NCBI GenBank assembly: GCA_040393065.1
Contig: JBEBUW010000006.1
Coordinates: forward strand, 19,862 to 83,861
Length of the DNA stretch: 64,000 nucleotides
From: JACCWM01 sp040393065
GTDB taxonomy: Bacteria > Myxococcota_A > Bradymonadia > Bradymonadales > Bradymonadaceae
Direction: 5' to 3'
Shown here: piece after piece, positions 51,995-60,400 of the stretch
Numbering within the stretch: the first letter of the stretch is position 1
Layout of the letters: each line of letters begins with the position of its first letter
Made by a program: the position numbers and the translations under genes
Notes under the pieces: generated by a model
Told to the model about the DNA's origin: nothing
Databases searched by the model: none
What the model saw: the letters and a program-made list of their open reading frames with translations, nothing else

Positions 51995-52774
51995 TTACGC
52001 AGGGGTGGGTTGGGGCGCGAGGATCTCGGTTTCGATGGTGTGTGATTCGGGTTCCTCGGCGATGGGTTTGCGGGATTTTCGGCGGGCGGCGTAGGCGGGG
52101 TCGCGGCGTTTGAGGAAGTGGCCGGCGTCGTGGGCGCGTTCATGGAGCTGGAGCAGAGAATCGACGAGCTGGATGTGGAAGCGGTGGGCGCGATCAAAGG
52201 TGGTGCGGGCTTCGACGAGAGTTCGGGTGGCGAGGAGGTCTTCGCGGACTTCGCGGTGGAATTCTTGGATGGCTGCGATGGCGGGGCGGATGGCGGCTTC
52301 GAGTATTGGGCCGTGACCGAGGTCTTTGAGTTCTTCTTCGGTCTGGTAGGCAGTGAGGAGGGCGTCGAGGATTTCGACCTGTTTGTCCAGGGCCAGGAAG
52401 GAGAGTGCGGTGTTGTTGAGCTTGTAGTAGCGGTCGTAGAGGCGCTGGCGGCGGGCGGATTCTTCGGGGCTAAGCTTGACGCCGGGGGCAGGGTTGAGGA
52501 GGGCGTCGCGGGTGCGGCTGCGGTAGAAGCGATAATGTTCACGAGCGTTGCCAAGTTGTTTTTGGACGTTGGCGCGCTCGGTGTCGGTTTCGCTTTGTTC
52601 GGTGGTGTTGTGGGCGACTTGGAGGACGAGGGCGTCGCGGGCGGCTTGGAGGTTGTCGCGTGATGTGGCGACGGCTGCCTGGTAGGCAGGCACGGGAGTG
52701 AGGCTGGCGGGATCGGTGACGGCCTGGATGTCGTGGCGGGATTCAAGCAAACGGATCTGATCTTCTTCGGTCAT
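51995..52774 (-). CDS. Uncharacterised helical protein
   Basis: A 259-residue protein I do not recognise. It is almost all helix, with heptad-like stretches (for example SETDTERANVQKQLGNAREHYRFY and FLALDKQVEILDALLTAYQTEEELK), and probably forms a coiled-coil bundle in the cytoplasm; no signal peptide or membrane segment is seen. The C-terminal 30 residues are charged and probably disordered. GGAGA lies upstream of the ATG at 52774. A second long reading frame overlaps it on the same strand but has biased composition and is taken as a shadow. Confidence 0.75.
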   Translation of the reverse strand: MTEEDQIRLLESRHDIQAVTDPASLTPVPAYQAAVATSRDNLQAARDALVLQVAHNTTEQSETDTERANVQKQLGNAREHYRFYRSRTRDALLNPAPGVKLSPEESARRQRLYDRYYKLNNTALSFLALDKQVEILDALLTAYQTEEELKDLGHGPILEAAIRPAIAAIQEFHREVREDLLATRTLVEARTTFDRAHRFHIQLVDSLLQLHERAHDAGHFLKRRDPAYAARRKSRKPIAEEPESHTIETEILAPQPTPA

Positions 52775-53179
52775 GGTGGTTTCTCCGTGTTGAGCAGGTG
52801 GGGCGTGGTTGTGCCCGGTTATTTGTCAGTCCCTCAGGGCTCACGGTGGATTGTGTACGTCTTGATGGGGATATGGTTTGCATAGATAGGCGGGGGTGTA
52901 AAGGGTGGGCATACGCAGCGCTGCGCGCGGGCGTTGTCCGGTTTCGCGGGTGGTCGGGATAGGGTTGGGTGGTGTGCGTGGTGGGTGGTGTGCGTGGTGG
53001 GTAGAGATGGTGGGTGGTTGGACACGTGTCCCAGGGGCAGAGCCCCTGGGCTAGCACGACCGATGCGCTCCGCGGAGGCCAGAGGCCTCGCTGCGCGGGT
53101 TGGGTGGTGTGTGGTAGGGTGCGGTGTTGGGATATATTGGGCGATGAAATGATTGAAGGGAATCAACGGGAGGTGTGGG
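52775..53179. other. Intergenic region with short tandem repeat and repeat copy E
   Basis: 405 bp without a supported gene. It contains a 16-bp unit (GGGTGGTGTGCGTGGT) present twice in tandem around 52966-52997 and repeat copy E. It separates a minus-strand gene from the plus-strand small-protein array. Confidence 0.6.
53012..53099 (+). repeat. Dispersed double-hairpin repeat, copy E (full length)
   Basis: Palindrome GGACACGTGTCC (53020-53031), hairpin 1 CCCAGGGG-CAGAG-CCCCTGGG, linker GCTAGCACGACCGATGCG, CTCCGC, hairpin 2 GAGGCC-AGA-GGCCTC and GCTGCGCGGG. Compared with copy B, both stems carry paired substitutions that keep the pairing. Confidence 0.92.
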
Positions 53180-53518
53180 ATGGAAAACGATGTGATCTTT
53201 GGTGAGGAGATGTTGGTGGTGGTGGGTGATGGGGAGCCGGAGAAGTTTGAGATGAGGTTTTATCGGGCGGAGCGGGGCGGCGAGGGGGAGATGTATCGTT
53301 GTAGGGGTGAGATGTTTCTGGGGGGTGAGGTTGTGGGGGAAGTTGAGGGGGAGGGCGTGGATTCGTTCGGGGCGGTGTACCTGGCGATCTGGCATGCGAA
53401 GCAGGCGTTGCGGGCGTGGGGGGAGGAGCGTGGGTATCGGTATTATTATGAGGGTAGTGGTGAGAAAGAGCTCGGGCAGGAGCGGGATTTAGATGTTTCG
53501 TTTGGATTTTATAAGTAA
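53180..53518 (+). CDS. Small protein, DUF6968-like paralogue 1
   Basis: A 112-residue acidic protein. An N-terminal beta-rich part (VIFGEEMLVVVGDGEPEKFEMRFYR, RCRGEMFLGGE) is followed by GVDSFGAVYLAIWHAKQALRAW, a helix with the shape of the DUF6968 pattern (family assigned from memory). It is the most diverged of a local set of small paralogues. GGGAGGT lies 6 nt before the ATG at 53180; an upstream in-frame Met would lack one. The next paralogue begins 12 bp downstream, so they form an operon. Function unknown. Confidence 0.75.
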   Translation: MENDVIFGEEMLVVVGDGEPEKFEMRFYRAERGGEGEMYRCRGEMFLGGEVVGEVEGEGVDSFGAVYLAIWHAKQALRAWGEERGYRYYYEGSGEKELGQERDLDVSFGFYK

Positions 53519-53529
53519 GGGGAGGGGAT

Positions 53530-54234
53530 ATGTTGAATCGGGAAGATGTGATTTTTAGGATGGAGTTGTTGGCGTCGAAGGATGGTGGGGAGCGGGTGCC
53601 GTTGGTGGTGGAGTTGGGGCGCTTGCTGGATGATGAGAAGGGTATTTGTCTTCATTTTGTGTACAGGTTGGATGGGGTTGTTCGGAAGGAAAGAAAGTTA
53701 AGCGGGGATGATTTTGACGCGGTTTGTCATGTGATTAGTTCGATCAGGACGGGGCTGGAGTTGTTTTATTATAGAAGTGGCTATGTGCTGTACCGGCGCG
53801 TGGGGACGGGCGATGCGTATGTGGAGGTAAGTCTGGATGATTTGTTTCCGAATACGATAGATAGATGGGCGATGGTGAATGATAAACCTGAAGATGTAAT
53901 GTTCAGGATGGAGTTGTTGGCGTCGAAAGATGGTGGGGAGCGGGTGCCGTTGGTGGTGGAGTTGCACCGTCCGGAAAAGCAAGAAGGTGAAAAACTTGGG
54001 GAGAAGATCTGGGTGGTGTGTGTTTTGAATGGGGTGGTTCATCGCAAGATGCATGCGTATGGGGGAGGCGGGATTCATGTTATTGGTATGGGGATTGCGA
54101 TGGCTAGGATTGAATTGGAACATACTTATTGCAGGAAAGGCTATGTGTTGTATCGGCGCGTGGGGGCGGGAGATGCGTATGTGGAGGTGAGTTTGGATGA
54201 TTTGTTTCCGTATACGAGGGAGATTGGGAAATGA
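53530..54234 (+). CDS. Fused tandem duplicate of the small-protein family
   Basis: A 234-residue protein made of two homologous halves (about 1-117 and 118-234). Both have FRMELLASKDGGERVPLVVEL at the N-terminal side and YVLYRRVG.GDAYVEVSLDDLFP at the end. DNA identity across these blocks is high, so the duplication is recent. Where single copies stop after LFPYTREIGK, the first half reads on through LFPNTIDRW into a second Met (MVND), as if a TGA was lost. GGAGG precedes the ATG at 53530. Its stop overlaps the next start. Function unknown. Confidence 0.78.
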   Translation: MLNREDVIFRMELLASKDGGERVPLVVELGRLLDDEKGICLHFVYRLDGVVRKERKLSGDDFDAVCHVISSIRTGLELFYYRSGYVLYRRVGTGDAYVEVSLDDLFPNTIDRWAMVNDKPEDVMFRMELLASKDGGERVPLVVELHRPEKQEGEKLGEKIWVVCVLNGVVHRKMHAYGGGGIHVIGMGIAMARIELEHTYCRKGYVLYRRVGAGDAYVEVSLDDLFPYTREIGK

Positions 54235-54584
54235 TGGGGGATGGGGAAGTAGTGCTGTGTCTTGAATTGATGATGTCGAAAGGTGGTGAAGAGAAGATTC
54301 CGTTTGCGTTGGAGATAGGTCGTCCAAAACCTGTAGAGGATGGGAATTATAATTATGTCGGCTTTTCGCGTATCGAGAATGGGGTGGTTCAGGAGTACAT
54401 GAGGATATTTGGGGAAGGCAATTTTCATGCGGTTTGTATGGGGATTTTTATGGTGAGGTCGGAGATCGTTCGTTTGTCGAGAAGGTATGAGTTCTGGCGG
54501 AGGGTTGAAGTTGAGGGTAGTGAGGAGTTTTGTGAGGTAGGGGTGGAAGATTTGTTTCCGTATACGAGGGAGATTGGGAAATGA
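54231..54584 (+). CDS. Small protein, DUF6968-like paralogue, last copy
   Basis: A 117-residue protein paralogous to both halves of the preceding fusion: same length, the VCMGIF helix after FHAV, and an identical end LFPYTREIGK. The final 34 bp match the end of the preceding gene exactly, pointing to recent duplication or gene conversion. The start is ATGATG at 54231/54234 overlapping the previous TGA, so translation is coupled. Confidence 0.75.
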   Translation: MMGDGEVVLCLELMMSKGGEEKIPFALEIGRPKPVEDGNYNYVGFSRIENGVVQEYMRIFGEGNFHAVCMGIFMVRSEIVRLSRRYEFWRRVEVEGSEEFCEVGVEDLFPYTREIGK

Positions 54585-54627
54585 AGGGGGATGAAGGGCG
54601 GGTGGAAAAGCCGGGAGCGTTCGGGAT

Positions 54628-54698
54628 CCGACCGGGGGCGAGCCGCCCGGTCTCGTGCCGGAGCCTTGCTCCGCTGGGGCCGAGGGCCCCGCTGCGCA
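54628..54698 (+). repeat. Dispersed double-hairpin repeat, copy I (divergent)
   Basis: Hairpin 1 is formed by ACCGGG and CCCGGT arms (54630-54651), the linker is CTCGTGCC in place of CTAGCAC, and GCTCCGC, hairpin 2 GGGGCC-GAG-GGCCCC and GCTGCGC follow. It lies right after the small-protein array, as copy E lies right before it. Confidence 0.65.
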
Positions 54699-54851
54699 TA
54701 ATGTGAAATCGTGGTTGGGTGGGGCTGCCAGGGCTTGCCCTGATGGCAGAACAAGGGCTGTTGCACGAGCCCGGGGGATTTTTCCCCGGGTGAACGTGGC
54801 TGGTGGAGAGGGGGGAGTGCGTTTGCGAAGATGTGTTGAAGGACGGGTGGA

Positions 54852-54895
54852 AAGCCGGGAGCGGGAGCGGGTGTGCTCCCAGCTTTTTTGTTTTT
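54852..54895 (+). terminator. Intrinsic terminator upstream of tex
   Basis: The left arm AGCCGGGAGC pairs with GCTCCCAGCT, one base bulged, and a T-rich tract (TTTTTTGTTTTT) follows. It would end rightward transcription from the small-protein array. Confidence 0.75.
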
Positions 54896-54957
54896 GGGGT
54901 TGGAAGCGGGGGGCGGGGTGGATTAGTAAGGAGGGGTGAAGTTTTTGTGGAAATTTG

Positions 54958-57096
54958 ATGAATCAATGGAGTGAAGAAAGCATGGAACGGAAGATTGCGG
55001 AGCAGTTGGGGCTGAAGGTGGGGCAGGTTCGGGGGACGCTGGCGCTGTTGGATGAGGGGAATACGGTGCCGTTTGTGGCGCGGTATCGGAAGGAGGCTAC
55101 GGGAGATCTGGATGAGGTGCAGATCCGGGATGTGGCGCGGGTGGCGCAGCAGTTGCGGGCGTTGGAGGAGCGTCGCGAGGCGGTTTTGAAGTCGATTGCA
55201 GAGCAGGGGAAGTTGACGCCGCAGCTTGAGAAGGATGTGAAGGCGGCGGAGGATATGGCGCGGCTTGAGGACTTGTATGCGCCTTATAAGCAGAAGCGGC
55301 GGACGCGGGCGGTGAAGGCGATAGAGGCGGGGTTGCAGCCGTTGGCGGAGGCGTTGAAGCGTGGGGACGATCCGCGTGGGATGGCGGCAAAGCTGGTGTG
55401 TGAGGATTTTCCGACGGTCGAGGATGTGCTCGGCGGGGCGAAGGATATCATCGCGGAGGAAGTGGCGGATGATGCGTATGTGCGCGATTTTGTGCGGACG
55501 CGGACGCGGAAGGAAGGCGCGCTGGGGTGCAGGAAGCGTCGTGGGGCGGAGGAAGACCCGAAGTATGAGTTGTATTACGAGTTTACGCAGCCGCTGGCGC
55601 GGATGAAGCCGCATCAGGTGTTGGCGATTCGGCGCGGGGAGTCGGAAAAGGTGTTGAGTGCGGGGGTTTCGGCGGATGCGGAGGCGTTGATCGGCTGGAT
55701 TCAGAAGCAGCGTAATCCGGTGAAGTCGGGTGTGGCGAAGGGGATGATCGATGAGGCGATTGCGGACGGGTATGCGCGGCTTTTGCATCCGTCGATCGAG
55801 CGTGATGTGCGGGGTGAGCTTGAGGAGCAGGCGGATAAACATGCGATCGGGGTGTTTTCGCTGAACTTGAAGAATCTGCTTTTGCAGCCGCCGCTCGGGG
55901 GTAAGCGTGTGATGGGGATCGATCCGGGACTTCGGACAGGGTGCAAGATCGCGGTTGTGGATGAGACGGGGCAGCTTGTGGCGACGGATCATTTTTATGT
56001 GCATGACAATCGTAAAGCGTATGCGCCGGCACAGATCGGGGCGCTTGCTGAGAAGCACGGCGTGGAGCTGATTGCGGTTGGCAATGGTACGGGGAGTCGC
56101 GAGACGGAAGAGGTCGTCGCGGAGGCGATTCGGGGCAAGAAGGGGATTCAGTACCTGGTGGTCGATGAGGCCGGGGCGAGTGTTTATAGCGCGTCGGATA
56201 TCGCGCGGGAGGAGTTTCCGGATCTGGATGTGAGCGTGCGGGGTGCGGTTTCGATTGCGCGGCGTGTGCAAGATCCGCTGGCGGAGCTTGTGAAGATCGA
56301 TCCAAAGAGCATCGGCGTGGGGATGTATCAGCACGACGTCAACCAGGTGGAGCTGATGAGTTCGCTGGATGCCGTGGTTGAGGACGTGGTGAACGCGGTG
56401 GGTGTGGATTTGAATTCGGCGTCGCAGCCGTTGCTTGCGCGTGTGGCGGGGATCGGGCCGACGCTGGCGCGGCGGATTGTGGAGCAGCGTAATGCGTTGA
56501 AGCGTTTTGAGTCGCGCGAGGATGTGAAGAAGGTGCGCGGGCTGGGGGCGAAGACGTTTGAGCAGTGCGCGGGTTTCTTGCGGATTCGGGATGGGAAGGA
56601 GCCGCTCGATATGACGGGGATTCATCCGGAGAACTATGAGATTGCGCGTGCGATTTTGAAGGCGGCCGGGGCGCAGGTGGGTGATGCGGGGCTGGCGCTG
56701 AAGCTAAAGACTTTGCAGGAGAAGGGGACGGTGGCGAAGCTCGCGGCTGAATACGGGGTGGGAGAGCTGACGCTTCGGGATGTACTCGACGCGCTGGTGC
56801 GCCCGGGGCGTGATCCGCGCGAGGATCTGGATAAGCCGATTTTGCGCAATGAAGTGTTGACGCTGGACGAGTTGAAGGAGGGGATGCGGGTTCAGGGGAC
56901 GGTGCGGAACGTGGTGGATTTCGGGGCGTTTGTGGACATCGGCGTGAAGCACGACGGGTTGGTGCATGTGAGTCAGATGGCGGATCGGTTTGTGAAGGAT
57001 CCGTATAGTGTGGTGAGTGTGGGGGATAAGGTGTCGGTGACGATTACTTCGATTGATCGGCAGAAGGGGAGGATTGGGTTGTCGATGAAGCAGTAA
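54958..57096 (+). CDS. tex: Tex family S1 RNA-binding protein
   Basis: A 712-residue Tex protein of standard length. The N-terminal Tex domain (QLGLKVGQVRGTLALLDEGNTVPFVARYRKE), the YqgF-like domain (VMGIDPGLRTGCKIAVVDETG), helix-hairpin-helix motifs (ARVAGIGPTLARRIVEQR, VRGLGAKTFEQCAGFLRI) and a C-terminal S1 domain (VQGTVRNVVDFGAFVDIGV) appear in the usual order. Tex binds nucleic acid at RNA polymerase and affects transcription. The ATG at 54958 is used; ATG at 54982 (MERKIAEQLG), with GAAGAAAG upstream, is a real alternative. Monocistronic. Confidence 0.96.
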   Translation: MNQWSEESMERKIAEQLGLKVGQVRGTLALLDEGNTVPFVARYRKEATGDLDEVQIRDVARVAQQLRALEERREAVLKSIAEQGKLTPQLEKDVKAAEDMARLEDLYAPYKQKRRTRAVKAIEAGLQPLAEALKRGDDPRGMAAKLVCEDFPTVEDVLGGAKDIIAEEVADDAYVRDFVRTRTRKEGALGCRKRRGAEEDPKYELYYEFTQPLARMKPHQVLAIRRGESEKVLSAGVSADAEALIGWIQKQRNPVKSGVAKGMIDEAIADGYARLLHPSIERDVRGELEEQADKHAIGVFSLNLKNLLLQPPLGGKRVMGIDPGLRTGCKIAVVDETGQLVATDHFYVHDNRKAYAPAQIGALAEKHGVELIAVGNGTGSRETEEVVAEAIRGKKGIQYLVVDEAGASVYSASDIAREEFPDLDVSVRGAVSIARRVQDPLAELVKIDPKSIGVGMYQHDVNQVELMSSLDAVVEDVVNAVGVDLNSASQPLLARVAGIGPTLARRIVEQRNALKRFESREDVKKVRGLGAKTFEQCAGFLRIRDGKEPLDMTGIHPENYEIARAILKAAGAQVGDAGLALKLKTLQEKGTVAKLAAEYGVGELTLRDVLDALVRPGRDPREDLDKPILRNEVLTLDELKEGMRVQGTVRNVVDFGAFVDIGVKHDGLVHVSQMADRFVKDPYSVVSVGDKVSVTITSIDRQKGRIGLSMKQ

Positions 57097-57159
57097 TTAA
57101 TCGACGAGGATAGAGGTATTGGGTGGTTTGAAACGTGGTGGACAGAGGTATTGGGCGGC

Positions 57160-57243
57160 GCGAAACGTCGCGACCCCACGTTTCACGTGGGGCTAGCACG
57201 GCCAGCGCGCTCCGCACGGGTTTCACCCGGCTTCACGGTGCGT
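57160..57243 (+). repeat. Dispersed double-hairpin repeat, copy F (divergent stems)
   Basis: Hairpin 1 is CCCCACGT-TTC-ACGTGGGG (57174-57192), then GCTAGCACG, GCGCGCTCCGC, hairpin 2 CGGGT-TTC-ACCCG and GCTTCACGGTGCG. The upstream 32 bp repeats in part the stretch at 57113-57144 (AGAGGTATTGGG). Confidence 0.8.
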
Positions 57244-57270
57244 GCGTTTGTGGGGTGGGTAGATATGTTG

Positions 57271-57361
57271 GGTGGTTGGATACGTGTCCCAGGGGCAGAG
57301 CCCCTGGGCTGGCACGGCGCCAACGCGCTCCGCGGAGGGCAGAGCCCTCGCTGCGCGGGGG
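57271..57361 (+). repeat. Dispersed double-hairpin repeat, copy G (full length)
   Basis: GGATACGTGTCC (one G-T pair compared with the perfect palindrome), hairpin 1 CCCAGGGG/CCCCTGGG, linker GCTGGCACGGCGCCAACGCG, CTCCGC, hairpin 2 GAGGGC-AGA-GCCCTC and GCTGCGCGGGG. Hairpin 2 again has a paired change against copy E. Confidence 0.92.
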
Positions 57362-57428
57362 TGGGTGGACACGTGTCCCAGGGGCAGAGCCCCTGGGCTG
57401 GCACGGCGCCAACGCGCTGCGCGGGGGT
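57362..57428 (+). repeat. Dispersed double-hairpin repeat, copy H (hairpin 2 deleted)
   Basis: Identical to copy G through the linker, with the perfect GGACACGTGTCC (57367-57378), but GCGCT joins directly to GCGCGGGGG. The 23-bp loss lies between two CGCT repeats that flank hairpin 2 in copy G, so slippage is the likely cause. It directly follows copy G. Confidence 0.9.
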
Positions 57429-57435
57429 GGGTGGG

Positions 57436-60400
57436 TTATTTGGTGCGGTCGTGGAGGATCTGGAGCCAGATGGCTTGTTGGGGGTGGCTCTGGAGGTGGA
57501 GGAGTTCGGCGAGGTGTAGGTAGTACTCGGCGAGTTGGTAGGGGGCGGCGTTGGAGGAGCGGAGGGCGCTGCGGATGAGGGATTCGGCCTGGTTGAATTG
57601 GCCGTCGCGGTAGAGGAGCCAGCCGAGGGTGTCGAGGAGGTAGGGGCTGCGGTTGGTGGAGGTGGCGATGGCGCGGCGGGCCATGTCGAGGCCGCGGTCG
57701 ATGTTGGTGTTGGTGGTGGAGTACATGTAGGCGAGGTTGTTGAGGAAGGTGGCGGTGTCGCTGGAGAGGGGGCTGCGGACGAGTTCGGTGTGGATGGCGG
57801 ACTGGTAGAGGTCGTCGGCTTGTTGGTGGAGTCCGGCGTTGTCGTAGAGCGAGGCCAGGGAGGTGATGTTGAGGTAGAGGCCGTCGAAGTTACCGCTGGC
57901 GATGCGGGGGTAGTTTTGTTGTAGGAATTGAGCGCCGAGTTGGGCCTGGTCGGTGGAGGTAAAGAGGTCGATGGCGCGCTGGAGGGGGTAGTGTGCGTAG
58001 ACGTTGTGGGTGGGCGCGGTGATGATTTTCTGGATGTAGGTCAGGGCCAGGTCGGGGTTGTTGGCGGCGAATGCAGCGCGTGCGAGGCGCGTGTAGGTGA
58101 CGCTGGAGGGATGGCCGCTGGTGAGTGTTTGGGGGAGTGTTTCGGTGAGATCGGGTCGGGGTTGCTCGGGGTTGTGGGTGGGGCTGGTCTGGGCGAGTCG
58201 TGCGATGTCGCGGGAAATGAGGGCTGTGGGGAGCTCGGGTTGTTCGGGGGCGCGGGTGGCGATGGCCTGCTCGGCGTAGTGTTGGGCAAGCGCGTAGTGC
58301 GGTTGGTGGATTTGGTCGAGCAGGTGTGAGGAGATTTCGGCTGCGGCGTAGGACGGGTCGGAGCTTTTTTGGATGTAGAGATCGAAGTGTTTTCTGGCGT
58401 CGTCTTCGAGGTTGAGTGCCAGGTTTGCGGTGCCGAGGTGGCGGTGTGAGAGGCGTGTGAGGGCGACGTCTTCGAGGTGGGGGCCGAGGAATCGGGCGGC
58501 TTCGACGAAGAGTCGGTACTGGATGAGTTCGCCGAGGACGAGTTCGGTGAGGCGTGGTTCGAAGTCGTAGGACTGGAGGGTTTCGAGGAGCATTTCGCGG
58601 GCAGCGTCGATGTTTCCGAGGCTGAATTCGCGGTTGATGAGGCCGAGGTAGGCAAGGGGGTAGGCGCGGATGGTATCGGCGGCGGGGTCGAAGAGCGAGG
58701 CGAGGTGCGTGGTTTCGGTGTGTCCGCGCAGTTCGGTTGCGAGTCGTTGGGCGGTGCTGGTCGGGTTCTCGGCGGTGCGCCAGTAGGATTTGGCGAGTTG
58801 GTCGATGGTTTTGGAATCGCCGGTGTTGTGGGCGGCGATGATGGCGGACAGGATGTTGGTTTCGGTGGGGACTTGTCTGGCGTTGAGGACTTTCAGGTCG
58901 GTTGCTTCCTGGTCGTAGCCGAGGCGTGTGAGTTGTTCGGCGGCGTAGGCGCGTGCGTCTTGTTTGTCCTGGGCGTGGTCGATGTACTGCTTGAGGATGT
59001 CGTCGATGGAGGGATCCTGGGCACTTGCGCGGGCGATGGACAGCAGGACTTCGAGGGCGTCGCGGGCGACCAGCGGATCGGCGGCGGTGAGCTGAGGGCG
59101 TGCGGTTTTCTGGGCCTGTTCGTAGTGGCCGTGAAGCATGAGCAGGCGTGCGTGGGTGTTGGTGTCGAGGGCCTGGCGGCGTGTGTTGCCGAGGGTGTTT
59201 TCGTCGGATGTAGGAGATGTTGTGGGGGCGGCCAGTGCGTCGCCGTTCTGGAGTGCCTGGAGGTTTGTGGCGAGTTCGGTGAGCGCGGACTGGTTGCGGA
59301 CTTCTGCGGGGAGCTCGGCCAGGAAGGATTGGGCTTCGCGGAGGAAGCCGTGGCTGGCGACGGTTTGCAGGGTTTTGAGGGTGATCTGGATGGCGATTGC
59401 GTCTGCGTTGTCGGCGGGCATCCAGGGGCTGTTGCGAAGCAGTGCAAAGACGGCTTGCGGGGAGTTTTCTTGGTGGAGGGTTTCGCGGACGAGGGCCGGG
59501 GCGACTGCCAGGGCGTAGTCTTTTTGCAGGAACAGGACGTGGAGCAGATCGGTGAACTGGGCGGGTTTCTGGGCGAGTTCGTAGCGCAGGGCGATCTGGT
59601 CGAGCGAGTTCTGGAGGATGGTAAAGGAGTTGTTGCGGGCGCTGAGATCGGACTGGAGGCTTTTTTGGAACAGGGCCAGGGCTTCCTGGTGGTTTCCGAG
59701 CAGCAGGTGGGTGTGGGCAAGCATGGGAAGGTACTGGGTATCGCCGAGATCGATGGCGGCCTGGAGGTAGCCGGCGCCGCGTTCGGTATCTTCGTAGTAG
59801 AGAAGATTTTGGCCCAGGCTAGCGAGCAGGTTTGCGTCGGGGGCGCGTGAGGGGGTGAGGAGTGGGCGGATTGCGCTCAGGAGGCGCTCGATTCCGCCGG
59901 TTTCGATGAATATGTAGGCGTTGCTGAGGATGGTGTTGGCTGCGATGTCCTGGTCACCGACTTCGATTTCGTGCTGGAGAAGTTGGATGGCTTGTTCGAC
60001 GTGTCCGTGCTGTCGGAGCAGGCTGACGAGGAGTGGAAGATCGATGCTTTCGGAGCGCAAGTAGGTGATGGCGGCGTCGACGCGGGCCGGATCGTTGGTG
60101 GCGAGGTCGTGGTAGGCGATGTGCTGGAGGAAGACGTCGCGCTGGGTGGGGTTTTTGGCGAGTGCTTCGCGTGAGATCTGGAGTGCGTGGGGGAAGTGGC
60201 CGGTGTCTTCGAGGAGTTCGACAAGCTGGGTGAGGATGTATGCCTGTTGGTCGGGGTTGGTGCTGGTGTTGGCTGCGGTCTGAAAGTCGCGGATGCCGTC
60301 GTCAATGTTGTTCTGGAGGATGTGGAAGCGGCCGCGTTGGATGAGGGCTTCGGTGTTGCGCGAATCGAGGGAGACGGCCTGGTCGAAGGCGGAGCGTGCG

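Larger units (their letters stand above)
54585..54957. other. Intergenic region rich in hairpins before tex
   Basis: 373 bp without a supported gene. It carries repeat copy I and three further inverted repeats: CTGCCAGGGC with GCCCTGATGGCAG (near 54724-54749), CCCGGGG with CCCCGGG (54770-54790), and the terminator at 54852-54895. The phrase GGGTGGAAA(A)GCCGGGAGCG occurs twice (near 54600 and 54845). Confidence 0.6.

Noticed and set aside
51682..52746. 354-residue minus-strand frame overlapping the 51995-52774 gene
   Set aside because: Ser/Pro/Thr-rich, no Shine-Dalgarno; the overlapping frame has normal amino acid use and a good start.
54448..56625. 725-residue reading frame antisense to tex
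   Set aside because: Composition is Arg/His/Pro/Leu-rich, it lies opposite a strongly conserved gene, and it matches no family; GC-biased third positions keep this frame open.
32279..57404. Recurring short frames with a shared peptide near the dispersed repeats
   Set aside because: The shared peptide is a translation of the hairpin repeat itself; stems covary without regard to codons.
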